Positions 52,291 to 61,088 of a stretch of 64,000 bases of DNA are shown here, one piece after another (position 1 is the first letter of the stretch; each line of letters opens with the position of its first letter). Origin of the DNA: Pedobacter sp. MC2016-05 (GTDB lineage Bacteria > Bacteroidota > Bacteroidia > Sphingobacteriales > Sphingobacteriaceae). A program made the position numbers and the translations under genes. The notes under the pieces were generated by a model, which saw only the letters and a list, made by a program, of their open reading frames with translations, was not told the origin of the DNA and ran no database searches. The stretch lies in contig NZ_JAPIVT010000005.1 of NCBI RefSeq assembly GCF_026239735.1, forward strand, positions 124,001 to 188,000, in the 5' to 3' direction.

Positions 52291-53004
52291 ATCGCATACA
52301 TAACATTGCCTGTGTGTCTTCCCGAGTTCTTGTTTAGTAACCTGATGATCTGCAACGCACTTCTTCTGCAGATACACCTCCCAATGTTTACTCAATGTAT
52401 TTTCCTTTTTCCAATCCAGAAAATCAAAGCTATATCGCTGGCTTTCTCTAATAATCTCTTTAAGTTTAGTTAGAGGAATATCTTCAATTTTACTAAGCGG
52501 ATGAACTTTAGTTCTGTATAACACTTCGTTTTTTATGATATTGCCAACGCCTCCAAAAATCTTTTGATTTAATAATACATCGCAGATATAGGAAGATGCG
52601 GTTTCTTTCAACTTTTTTAGTGCCAGTTTGGGGTCCCATGATTTAGACATAACATCAGATTTCCAATCGTAATGTTCGCTAATATCGCCCTCAAGTAGGT
52701 CAATTTTACATGTGTAGAAATTTAGCTGATCATTTTTAAAGGAGAGTCCCAGTTTAACTGGTGTTTTTTTACTATCATTTATTAAATATGTTCCGAAAAG
52801 CATGAAGTGAATACGGACAGTAAAATCATCAAAACAAATTAAAAAGTGTTTTCCCCAGCTCTTGAAATCATTAACCTTTCGATGCAAAAGTCGGTCTTTA
52901 TCAATAGTCGTCACATTTCCTATCACTTCCAAAACCTCAGGTTTTCTTAAGTGCAGTCCAGCTACTAAATCTTTTAATATCACAATTGATGGTCCTTCAG
53001 GCAT
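52261..53004 (-). CDS. Fpg/Nei family DNA glycosylase/AP lyase
   Basis: The product has 247 residues. It starts MPEGPSIVILKD, with the catalytic Pro2 and Glu3 of Fpg/Nei enzymes. A helix-two-turn-helix follows (about 130-190, with LLNQKIFGGVGNIIKNEVLYR). The C-terminal zinc finger has C216, H220 or D219, C237 and C240, with an extra Cys at 234; the first knuckle is not the usual CxxC. It removes oxidised bases and cuts at abasic sites. The start overlaps the KTSC gene by 8 bp. Fpg and Nei cannot be told apart here. Confidence 0.88.
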   Translation of the reverse strand: MPEGPSIVILKDLVAGLHLRKPEVLEVIGNVTTIDKDRLLHRKVNDFKSWGKHFLICFDDFTVRIHFMLFGTYLINDSKKTPVKLGLSFKNDQLNFYTCKIDLLEGDISEHYDWKSDVMSKSWDPKLALKKLKETASSYICDVLLNQKIFGGVGNIIKNEVLYRTKVHPLSKIEDIPLTKLKEIIRESQRYSFDFLDWKKENTLSKHWEVYLQKKCVADHQVTKQELGKTHRQCYVCDFCQRNYSKK

Positions 53005-53200
53005 TTGCTAGTTTTTTAAATGAGTAATGTTCTTTGATATAATAATTGAAATATTTGCCTTTTGATCTGGCGGCCTTGAACATTTCGAATACCTTCTGCG
53101 GCACACCTTCATATTGATAAACCATTCCAGAGACAAAAGTGATATTGAGTGCTTTCGCTTCTGGATTATAACTAAGATGATCTATAACGGATGATGGCAT
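52997..53200 (-). CDS. KTSC domain protein
   Basis: The product has 67 residues. The pattern SSVIDHLSYNPEAKALNITF, then GMVYQYEGVPQKVFEMFKAA and SKGKYFNYYIKEHYSFKKL, is the KTSC domain, found alone or at the end of lysyl-tRNA synthetases. Its function is unknown, although the fold suggests nucleic-acid binding. It overlaps the glycosylase gene by 8 bp, so translational coupling is likely. Confidence 0.85.
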   Translation of the reverse strand: MPSSVIDHLSYNPEAKALNITFVSGMVYQYEGVPQKVFEMFKAARSKGKYFNYYIKEHYSFKKLANA

Positions 53201-53226
53201 AAAAAGTATTTTCTTAACCCAAATTT

Positions 53227-53607
53227 TTACTCTCCCTTAAGTTCTGATTCTTCTTTGGCTGCTCGAATTTTCTCTTTCTTTAAGTCAATTCTTATAATAT
53301 TGTATAGGCTCATGTATACATTTGCAATCCAAACAATTGCAAAGAACGCTATGATATATCCTCTCCAATCTGGATAGATAAGCGTGTATTTGGTAATCAA
53401 CAGGATAATCAAGGTGATATAGTGGCTGAAACAATATTCGCAAGTGAACACATAAAAAAATTTCCGCTTGATTAGCTTGTCGCAATTTTTAGATCGATCA
53501 ACACAAAATTCTCTCGCCTCTCTAAAAATTTCTTCTTTGGTAACCGTCCAGGCGATGCAAGCTACGGGGAGCGCTAAAACAAAAATGTAATAGATGTGTG
53601 GTTCCAT
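53227..53607 (-). CDS. Small membrane protein, DUF1360-like
   Basis: The product has 126 residues with about three membrane helices (about 5-22, 62-78 and 84-104). A CEYCFSHYIT motif in the helix-turn region resembles the CxxCxGxW pattern of DUF1360 proteins. The C-terminal tail is Lys/Glu-rich. It is 26 bp upstream of the KTSC gene and may be the first gene of that operon. Function is unknown. Confidence 0.6.
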   Translation of the reverse strand: MEPHIYYIFVLALPVACIAWTVTKEEIFREAREFCVDRSKNCDKLIKRKFFYVFTCEYCFSHYITLIILLITKYTLIYPDWRGYIIAFFAIVWIANVYMSLYNIIRIDLKKEKIRAAKEESELKGE

Positions 53608-53712
53608 GAAATTGAATTAATTTTAAATACAACCTTCAACCATCGAAAATGTTTAGATCCCGAAGTAAACATTTTCATGCTACAACTGTTTATTAATTCA
53701 AAAACCATAATT

Positions 53713-53901
53713 ATGGAAAGATCAGAAATTGTATCTCTATTAGAGGTTATCAATCAGCAAGTAAGTTCTCCAATTTTAGGCGGGATGGAAGATGATTATG
53801 AGGTATTGGAAAGTATGGGCTTAGTTAAAATTAACAGGGAAGCTATACAATGGACAGCCGTGATGACGCCGGCAGGCAATGCTTATCTAGGGCATGATTA
53901 A
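53713..53901 (+). CDS. Small protein of unknown function
   Basis: The product has 62 residues from the start at 53713 (MERSEIVSLLEVI). Earlier codons overlap the divergent membrane-protein gene and look non-conserved. The content, a helix followed by LGGMEDDYEVLESMGLVKINRE and a strand, could be a winged-helix fragment. No family was recognised. It stands alone upstream of the HipA-like kinase. Confidence 0.45.
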   Translation: MERSEIVSLLEVINQQVSSPILGGMEDDYEVLESMGLVKINREAIQWTAVMTPAGNAYLGHD

Positions 53902-53998
53902 TTGACCGTATAGGTTAATGATATTAATATAAATCTTCTAAATTTGTGGCGAGGTTAGCACGTGACCTATTTTTATAATTGATGCGCTAATTAAGCTT

Positions 53999-54790
53999 AT
54001 GAATGAAATTCAACTAAGAACGGTTAGTGTTACGCGGTATGTTACGCCTTTGCGAGAGGGCGGATCAATGCCCGCAATTGCTGAAGCCGACGATAATTTC
54101 TTATACGTATTAAAATTTCGTGGCGCCGGCCAGGGCACCAGGGCATTAATAGCCGAGCTAATTGGTGGCGAAATAGCAAGAATTTTGGGCTTACGGGTTC
54201 CGGAATTAGTTTTTGCTAATCTGGATGAGGCATTTGGAAGAACCGAGCCGGATGAAGAAATTCAAGATTTACTAAAAGCAAGTGTCGGTTTAAATCTTGC
54301 ACTTCATTACTTATCAGGTGCCATAACTTTTGATCCAACAGTTACCACTGTTGATGCCAAACTGGCCTCGCAAATTGTGTGGTTAGATTGTTTTTTAACC
54401 AATATGGATCGTACATGCCGCAACACCAATATGCTTATTTGGCACAAGGAACTCTGGCTCATCGATCATGGCGCATCGCTATATTTTCATCATTCATGGC
54501 AAAACTGGAAAGAACAGGCTACGAGGCCGTTTTTTCTGGTAAAAGACCATGTTTTATTGCCTTGGGCATCTGAGTTAGATGTTGTTGATCAGGAATTTAA
54601 ATCAATCTTAAATCCAGAAAAAATTCAGGCAGTTATCAACTTAATTCCGGATGATTGGTTGGAAGGGGAGACTAACTTTGAAAGCAATACAGCACACAGG
54701 AATGCCTACTCGTATTTTCTGGAAACCCGTTTAGCAAATTCTGAACTATTTTTAAAAGAAGCGCAGCATGCAAGAGAAATTCATATTTGA
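53999..54790 (+). CDS. HipA-family kinase, stand-alone type
   Basis: The product has 263 residues, shorter than true HipA (about 440). It shows a nucleotide-binding N-lobe (YVLKFRGAGQGTRALIAELIGG). The catalytic region follows as LDCFLTNMDRTCRNTNMLIW and then the metal-binding IDHGASLYFHH. True HipA phosphorylates glutamyl-tRNA synthetase and pairs with HipB, but here no HipB-like DNA-binding gene is present. Instead the end overlaps a DUF3037 gene by 23 bp. Substrate is unknown. Confidence 0.82.
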   Translation: MNEIQLRTVSVTRYVTPLREGGSMPAIAEADDNFLYVLKFRGAGQGTRALIAELIGGEIARILGLRVPELVFANLDEAFGRTEPDEEIQDLLKASVGLNLALHYLSGAITFDPTVTTVDAKLASQIVWLDCFLTNMDRTCRNTNMLIWHKELWLIDHGASLYFHHSWQNWKEQATRPFFLVKDHVLLPWASELDVVDQEFKSILNPEKIQAVINLIPDDWLEGETNFESNTAHRNAYSYFLETRLANSELFLKEAQHAREIHI

Positions 54791-55151
54791 GTATGCCGTG
54801 ATTCGTGTTATGCCTAGGGTAGAGCGTGAAGAATTTATTAATGTGGGCATTATTCTTTTCTGTGCAAAAAAGAAATTCTTGCAAAGCGTTTTCATTGTTG
54901 ATAAAGTTAAATTAACTGCTTTTTCAGCTAAAATCGATATTGACGAAGTACAGGCAAATCTTTCTGCGTTTGAACGAATTAGTATAGGCGCAAAAAATGC
55001 TGGTCCGATTGGTCAATATGATCAGGCCTCCCGTTTTAGATGGCTTACTGCCACAAGAAGTACTGTAATTCAATGCTCAAAGGTACACCCTGGTTTTGCC
55101 ACAGACCCTTATGAAACGATGATGAGGCTCCATCATGAATTGGTGTTGTAA
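54768..55151 (+). CDS. DUF3037 protein
   Basis: The product has 127 residues. The start FIFEYAVIRVMPRVEREEFI, then NVGIILFCAKKKFL, and the end HPGFATDPYETMMRLHHELVL match DUF3037. Its function is unknown. It overlaps the HipA-like kinase gene by 23 bp, so the two are translationally coupled and probably act as a pair, with DUF3037 as substrate, inhibitor or cofactor. Confidence 0.85.
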   Translation: MQEKFIFEYAVIRVMPRVEREEFINVGIILFCAKKKFLQSVFIVDKVKLTAFSAKIDIDEVQANLSAFERISIGAKNAGPIGQYDQASRFRWLTATRSTVIQCSKVHPGFATDPYETMMRLHHELVL

Positions 55152-55205
55152 TTGCAAATTAGCCTCATTAATTATATATTCACTTATTTTCTTTAATCTT
55201 ATCCG

Positions 55206-57116
55206 TTGCTAAAAGACTATTTTAAAAAGCTTCAAGATCTGCTTAATACAGAGCGTGAGGCAGATCTGCAATCCTATCTAAAGCTTACAGAAAATACTTC
55301 GCCTGCCGATCGCCGCTCCCTTGGGCTTACCTGGTATCCAATTGCTATCCGACATAATGAGATCGGAAGGGGCGATTATTTAACTGTGGAGGTAGAACGT
55401 ACAACACATCAAGATTTTTCTCATCAATTTAGATTTGGATCTTCTGTTGTGTTATTCTCCAATCATGATCCAAAGGTAGATCAGCTAGAAGGAATAATTA
55501 CCCACCAAACGGGCACTAGAATGAAAATCAACTTTCGGGTTGATGAATTACCAGATTGGACAAGAGATGGTAAACTCGGTGTCGATTTATTATTCGACAA
55601 CAATAGCTACGATGAAATGCAAAACGCATTGAAACGAGCTTCAGTCCTTGCCGAAGATGACTCAGAAAATAAGCTGATCAGGATATTGACTACAGCTGAG
55701 AAACCATCGTTTCAGATTGAGGAAAAGTTTGTCATCCCTAGCACCTTAAATGGTTCGCAAAGGCTTGCGGTAAATAAAATTGTGACGGCTAATCATTTAG
55801 CAATTGTTCACGGTCCTCCTGGTACAGGAAAAACGACTACACTAGTTCATGCTATAAAATCATTAATCAAGCATAATAATCAAAAGATTTTAGTAGTTGC
55901 CCCTAGCAATACTGCCGTTGATTTATTAACGGAGAAACTTGCGCTGGAGGGGTTAAATACCATCCGTATAGGTAACCCAGCTCGGGTTTCAGAACGACTA
56001 TTAACCTCGACTCTAGAACACAAAATGGCTGATCATCCGGATATGAAAACCATTAAATCGCTAAAAAAACAGGCCAACGAATATAAGAACATGGCCCATA
56101 AGTATAAGCGAAGTTTCGGAAAGGCTGAAAGAGATCAACGGAAAGCTTTATTTAATGAGGCGCATAAAATAGGGAAAGAAGTAGAAAAAATAGAACAGTA
56201 TATTACTGATCATTTGTTTGATAAGGCACAAATTATCACTGCAACCTTAGTTGGTGCAAACCATTACAGCGTCCGCAATTTAAAGTATAATACTGTAGTG
56301 ATTGACGAGGCTGGCCAGGCATTAGAACCCGCCTGCTGGATACCAATTTTAAAAGCAGAGAAGATAATCTTTGCAGGAGATCACTCTCAGCTTTCACCGA
56401 CAATAAAATCCCAAGAAGCCGGAAGTAATGGCTTAAGAAAAACTTTATTAGAAAAGTTGATCGACATTCACCCTGAGTCAGTTGTGCTCTTGAACGAACA
56501 ATATCGAATGCATCAGAACATTATGGGTTATTCCTCTAAAGTTTTTTATCAGAACCAATTAAATGCTCATCATTCTGTTGCAAATCATTTAATTTTTGAC
56601 GATGACGAACCGCTTATTTATGTCGACACTGCGGGCTGCAGTTTTGATGAAAAACTAGATGGCACAAGTACCATAAATCCTGATGAAGCTGCTTTTTTAG
56701 TTAATCATCTCACCTCATTTGTGCAAGAAGTCACTTCCAAAAAGATTGATAATTTTCCATCAATAGCAATTATCTCACCTTATAAACAACAGGTACAATT
56801 TATAAAGACCTTAGTTGAAGAAAATGAAGCTTTAATTCCCCTAAAAAATAACATTTCGGTGAATACAATAGACAGTTTTCAGGGGCAGGAACGAGATGTT
56901 ATTTATATCAGTTTAACCAGAAGCAATTCCGATGCAATAATTGGGTTTTTATCAGATACCAGAAGAATGAATGTGGCTATGACCAGGGCCAGAAAGAAAT
57001 TGGTAGTAATAGGAGATAGTGCAACATTATCAAAGGCCAAATTTTATGCAGACTTTATTGAATATGCCGACAAATTGGGTGCCTACCATAGCGCTTGGGA
57101 ATTTATAAATAGCTAA
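55206..57116 (+). CDS. Superfamily 1 helicase, UPF1/IGHMBP2-like
   Basis: The product has 636 residues starting at TTG (55206). An N-terminal beta-rich RNA/DNA-binding part (about 20-180) is followed by the helicase core: Walker A GPPGTGKTTT, motif II VIDEAGQ, QYRMH, NTIDSFQGQERDVI, and VAMTRARKKL. The insert with SLKKQANEYKNMAHKYK between Ia and II is a long helical stalk. UPF1-like enzymes unwind RNA or DNA 5'-3'. Bacterial members have no firm role. It lies 54 bp downstream of the DUF3037 gene. Confidence 0.9.
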   Translation: MLKDYFKKLQDLLNTEREADLQSYLKLTENTSPADRRSLGLTWYPIAIRHNEIGRGDYLTVEVERTTHQDFSHQFRFGSSVVLFSNHDPKVDQLEGIITHQTGTRMKINFRVDELPDWTRDGKLGVDLLFDNNSYDEMQNALKRASVLAEDDSENKLIRILTTAEKPSFQIEEKFVIPSTLNGSQRLAVNKIVTANHLAIVHGPPGTGKTTTLVHAIKSLIKHNNQKILVVAPSNTAVDLLTEKLALEGLNTIRIGNPARVSERLLTSTLEHKMADHPDMKTIKSLKKQANEYKNMAHKYKRSFGKAERDQRKALFNEAHKIGKEVEKIEQYITDHLFDKAQIITATLVGANHYSVRNLKYNTVVIDEAGQALEPACWIPILKAEKIIFAGDHSQLSPTIKSQEAGSNGLRKTLLEKLIDIHPESVVLLNEQYRMHQNIMGYSSKVFYQNQLNAHHSVANHLIFDDDEPLIYVDTAGCSFDEKLDGTSTINPDEAAFLVNHLTSFVQEVTSKKIDNFPSIAIISPYKQQVQFIKTLVEENEALIPLKNNISVNTIDSFQGQERDVIYISLTRSNSDAIIGFLSDTRRMNVAMTRARKKLVVIGDSATLSKAKFYADFIEYADKLGAYHSAWEFINS

Positions 57117-57265
57117 CATGTTAGGTAATTTATTTTGCGTATAAATTATTACATTTCAGTAAATCATCCTGGATTTATTTTATCGCTTTAAAATTCCCTT
57201 AAACCATCAAGGTAGAAGACTGTGTTATATAAATCTCATTGTAAAAGATGATGGTTTAATAATTA

Positions 57266-57632
57266 ATGGAAATGAAAGTAGGAATTAAAGTTTTAATTGC
57301 AGATGATAGTGATTTGATGAGGACGGTTATGAAAGGTCTTTTTTAAAAAATTTCTTGATAATCCAACTATCACTGAAACTACTTATTTACCAGATACATT
57401 TAAGTTGCTGAATCAAATCGAGTTCGATTTCTTGCTTTTGGATATCAATATGCCAAGAGGACATAGTAACCCTGAAACCATAGGAAAAGTTCATGCCATC
57501 TAACCTCAAGTTAAGGTATGCATGTTTACAGGTAACGATAAGGCTACTTTACAGCAACAATATAAAGATGCAGGGGCGATAGGTTTCATCCAAAAAGATG
57601 AAAACATGGTATCTCGTTTGAGCAAGGGTTAA
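57266..57632 (+). pseudogene. Broken response-regulator receiver gene
   Basis: An ATG at 57266 begins MEMKVGIKVLIADDSDLMRTV, a receiver N-terminus. The frame stops at a TAA in a T/A homopolymer (57339-57353). In another frame the text continues FLLLDINMPRG (phospho-Asp), is broken by a TAA after KVHAI, and resumes VCMFTGNDKATL and GFIQKDENMVSRL, the conserved Thr and Lys region, to the stop at 57630-57632. At least one frameshift and one nonsense change are needed, so it is a decayed single-domain regulator. Confidence 0.85.
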
Positions 57633-57643
57633 AAAGCTTTCAA

Positions 57644-59494
57644 TTAAGCTTTCTCTAGTTTTTTATCTTCTAGCCTTCCAGAAATACTGGCTCCCGCAAT
57701 CAATAATTCGTCGGTAATCATTTTAGTGTATTCCGTAATTTCCGACTTAAAATCAGCCACAGAAGATCCCGATCGAATTTCTTCCAATCGCTTTTCCCAT
57801 TGTCCGGTTAATTCAGCTTGTGCAATTTGCTTGTCTTTTACCACTTCGTAAACTGCTAAGCCTTTATTAGTGGGCAACAAATTACGTTTTTCGCGTACAA
57901 TATATTCTCTGGTAATTAAAGTTTCAATAATTGAAGCCCGTGTTGCTGGGGTACCTAAGCCACTGTCTTTCATGGCATAACGCAATTCCTCATCCTCAAT
58001 TTCTTTTCCACAGGTTTCAAGTGCCTTTAATAACGAAGCTTCGTTGTACATGGCTTTTGGTTTAGTCTGTTTTTCGAGCAAAGACTTTTCTAAAATAGGC
58101 AATTGCTCACCTACAACAACTTTAGGCAGCGCCGCATTGTCTTCATCTTTTTTATCTTCATCGGTTTCGTTAAAAACCGAGCGCCATCCTGCAGAGCGGA
58201 TAACGGTTCCATTAGCAATGAAAGTTAAACCCGACTGGATAGTAATTTTGGTAATTTCCTTAAGGCATTCCTGGTGAAAGGCTTCAATCATCCTCCCAAC
58301 AACCATATCGTAAACCGCTTGTTTATCACTGCTTAAACCATAGGCTTCTTCGCCGGTGGGCAATACGGCATGGTGATCGGTTACCTTTTTAGCGTTTACA
58401 CTTCTTTTATTTAGGCTAGCCGTTTGAAGAAACTGTGCTTGTTTACCAAAATCATGATGATTAGTAAATTTCGAAATTAACGTTGGAACACCAGCAAAAA
58501 CATCATCGCCAATATACCTTGATCCGGTACGTGGATAGGATACCAATTTACTCTCGTATAAATTTTGCAAAATATTTAAGGTTTGGTCGGCGGTAAATCC
58601 CTTCTTCTTATTTGCTTCCTGTTGCAGGCTACTCAAATCGTGCAAAAGGGGCGGTGGTTCTTTACGGGGTTTAGCTTCCACGGCTGTGATGTTTCCTCCC
58701 GTGGCAAAACCAGAAGCTACATCTTCTACCAATGCAAAAAGTTTTTCGGCTTCTTCTTTATCCTTATAGTTTGAGGTAGATACCGCCTTAAATTGCTGCT
58801 CATCCTTGATCAGTTGGATGGCTATTTGGTAATAAGTTTGGGGAACAAAATTTTTAATTTCCAGGAACCGGGCACAAATCATTGCCAGCGTTGGGGTTTG
58901 TACTCTGCCCAAAGATAATACGCTTCTGTTCCCGGCCGAGATGCTTAAAGCCTGTGTGGCGTTCATCCCCACCAACCAGTCAGATTCTGAGCGACAATGT
59001 GCCGAATTAAATAAGGTATCGTAATCTGTGCCAGGCTTTAGGTTTCTAAAGCCGTCTTTTATAGCTTCATCCGTTTGAGATGATATCCAGAGTCGTTTGA
59101 AAGGCTTTTTACATTTCAGATAATAATAAATATATCTAAAAATTAATTCGCCTTCCCGCCCGGCATCGGTTGCAACAATAATTTCGGTTGCTTCATCAAA
59201 CAGGCGCTTAATGGTGTCCAACTGTTTTCTAACTGCCGGATCTTCTATAAAACCGTCTTTGGTTTTTACCTTTCTTACCGCTAACTTAAATTTAGCTGGC
59301 AACATCGGTAAATGTTGTTTTCTCCAACCAATAAAACCATAATCTTGGGGAGGTGCCAATTGAAGCAGGTGTCCGAAAGCCCAGGTAAATGAATAACCTT
59401 TACCTTCGATATATCCATCTTTACGGGTTGTTGCTCCGAAAACTTTAGCAAGTTCACGACCAACAGAGGGCTTTTCGGCAATAACTATCTTCAT
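57644..59494 (-). CDS. topB: DNA topoisomerase III
   Basis: The product has 616 residues. The Toprim domain begins KIVIAEKPSVGRELAKVFG and has DAGREGELIFRYIYY. The catalytic Tyr lies in LVSYPRTGSRYI, and DATRASIIETLI-like text (TPATRASIIETLI) follows. The length is short of the E. coli enzyme because it lacks a long C-terminal tail. It unties single-strand and hemicatenane links in DNA. It is convergent with the response-regulator pseudogene. Confidence 0.95.
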   Translation of the reverse strand: MKIVIAEKPSVGRELAKVFGATTRKDGYIEGKGYSFTWAFGHLLQLAPPQDYGFIGWRKQHLPMLPAKFKLAVRKVKTKDGFIEDPAVRKQLDTIKRLFDEATEIIVATDAGREGELIFRYIYYYLKCKKPFKRLWISSQTDEAIKDGFRNLKPGTDYDTLFNSAHCRSESDWLVGMNATQALSISAGNRSVLSLGRVQTPTLAMICARFLEIKNFVPQTYYQIAIQLIKDEQQFKAVSTSNYKDKEEAEKLFALVEDVASGFATGGNITAVEAKPRKEPPPLLHDLSSLQQEANKKKGFTADQTLNILQNLYESKLVSYPRTGSRYIGDDVFAGVPTLISKFTNHHDFGKQAQFLQTASLNKRSVNAKKVTDHHAVLPTGEEAYGLSSDKQAVYDMVVGRMIEAFHQECLKEITKITIQSGLTFIANGTVIRSAGWRSVFNETDEDKKDEDNAALPKVVVGEQLPILEKSLLEKQTKPKAMYNEASLLKALETCGKEIEDEELRYAMKDSGLGTPATRASIIETLITREYIVREKRNLLPTNKGLAVYEVVKDKQIAQAELTGQWEKRLEEIRSGSSVADFKSEITEYTKMITDELLIAGASISGRLEDKKLEKA

Positions 59495-59659
59495 TAATTA
59501 GGCATATTTTTCAAGCTCAAAGATGACTAAAATATTCCTTTCAACCGCTAAAATTTTACTCACAGGGTAACCAGCTGAACTTAAACATTTTCGGCGTCAA
59601 GCTGTTTGGAATACATCGTTTAGTAACAATAAATCAATTTTTAAATCCAATATTAAAAA

Positions 59660-60103
59660 ATGGAACAGATTTACGAATTAGTAGCATGCAGGATAAAAGT
59701 TGATTTGCAACCGGGCATAATTCGCGTATATAGTGATGCTGAATTGTGGCGCTTTTTGAATGGAAACGTTAACGAAAGATTTAATTTATTAGCACAAACG
59801 ATTAAGAGTAATTACAAAAATCTGTTTCATAAGGATTTAATCATTTCCGATGACTCGCTAATTGTTGAAATATTGGTACATGTTTACTGCGATTATGTAG
59901 GGTTAAAGTTTAATAGCGTTATTAAAATAAAACCTCTGAACAATTTTGTAAAGAAGTTACTGGTGAGAGCAGAAATTGTAGACTGCGGCGAAAAGGAAAA
60001 AGACAGCAACCGTTGGGTATGGGATTTTTTGGCCCGGTTTAAACCAATATTTGTTAAGATGCTCCCTAAAAATTTAAATAACACCAACCTCAAAATGTAC
60101 TAA
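59660..60103 (+). CDS. Protein of unknown function
   Basis: The product has 147 residues. The start is MEQIYELVACRIKVDLQPG and the body is a mixed alpha/beta text with no signal, membrane helix or motif recognised. No family is assigned. Its stop overlaps the stop of the convergent L,D-transpeptidase gene by 4 bp (60100-60103). Codon use looks like that of its neighbours, so it seems to be a real gene. Confidence 0.6.
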   Translation: MEQIYELVACRIKVDLQPGIIRVYSDAELWRFLNGNVNERFNLLAQTIKSNYKNLFHKDLIISDDSLIVEILVHVYCDYVGLKFNSVIKIKPLNNFVKKLLVRAEIVDCGEKEKDSNRWVWDFLARFKPIFVKMLPKNLNNTNLKMY

Positions 60104-60879
60104 TCCATTTGGGCAGCCATCATATTATTTTGATTTAAAGCTGCATTAGCCGCTAGTGTTTCGTTTAAAAGAGAAGACTGATAAGTTTGTTCTGAACTAT
60201 TTATAAATAAAACTGTCCGATCTGAAATGGCGTCAATTACTTTATTGGCGAGTTTAGTGGGCACAGCAGGACAGCCTTGACTTCTTCCTAATCTACCCAG
60301 TTTATTTATTGTTTCTTGCGAAACATAATCTGCCCCGTGTACAACAATCGCTCTATCTCTAGCTTTGCTATTAAAATTCTGATCCATTCCATTTAGTTTC
60401 AACGATCTGCCATGTTTTCCAAAATATATTTCTCCAGTGAGATAAAACCCCAAACTACTTTGATTTGAATTCTGAATATTCGAAAAATTAGATGGTTTAT
60501 CTCCACCGCTATTCTGGCCATGTGCCACCCATGTATTTAAAATCAGTTTCTTTTTATCTATATCAATAATGTACAAGCGCTTTTTACGACTTTCCTGATC
60601 AAAATCTGCGATGGTTAGCACCGATTTGTCATGCAATAAGCCACGATATTTCATATTATAATAACCAGTCAATGCCTTCTTAAATACCTGCTCGCTCAAA
60701 CCAACAGAATCCAAATCAGCCGTTTGATATAAATCTAAGATGTACTGATTATAAACGCTATCTGCTGCAAAATTTTTTGAAGATTTAGATTGGGATTGAT
60801 CAGCTGCTTTAAAACTTGATCCAATAAGAGCCACACATAATAAAATAATAGAGGCAAAGCATAAAATGTATTTATTCAT
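60100..60879 (-). CDS. Murein L,D-transpeptidase catalytic-domain family protein
   Basis: The product has 259 residues with a signal peptide (about 1-23). The catalytic region has HGRSLKLNGMDQNFN, then IVVHGADYVSQ and GRSQGCPAVPT, with the His and nucleophile Cys of this YkuD-related family. It would cross-link or remodel peptidoglycan in the periplasm. The end is Asn/Ala-rich. It is a single-gene unit convergent with an unknown gene. Confidence 0.88.
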   Translation of the reverse strand: MNKYILCFASIILLCVALIGSSFKAADQSQSKSSKNFAADSVYNQYILDLYQTADLDSVGLSEQVFKKALTGYYNMKYRGLLHDKSVLTIADFDQESRKKRLYIIDIDKKKLILNTWVAHGQNSGGDKPSNFSNIQNSNQSSLGFYLTGEIYFGKHGRSLKLNGMDQNFNSKARDRAIVVHGADYVSQETINKLGRLGRSQGCPAVPTKLANKVIDAISDRTVLFINSSEQTYQSSLLNETLAANAALNQNNMMAAQMD

Positions 60880-61088
60880 AAAGGGATGTTTGGTTTGATA
60901 TTACGTATACGATAGATTGAAACAAATGTTGCCCGAAATTCATTGTAGCTTTAATAATACAGCTTGTTTGACTGTCAAATGACTTATGTATTTATTTTAT
61001 AGCTAAGTGGAATACAAATTCTTTTACATCAATAGGAAAAGAAATAACAAAACAGTTTTTAAAGTGTTGTGAAATAAATAATCACTTG

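Noticed and set aside
53999..54790. Classical HipBA toxin-antitoxin module
   Set aside because: The protein is about 180 residues shorter than HipA and no HipB-like DNA-binding gene is adjacent.
55206..57116. Defence-type helicase in a phage-defence island with the HipA-like gene
   Set aside because: UPF1-like helicases are common housekeeping genes in Bacteroidota and no nuclease, methylase or integrase lies nearby.
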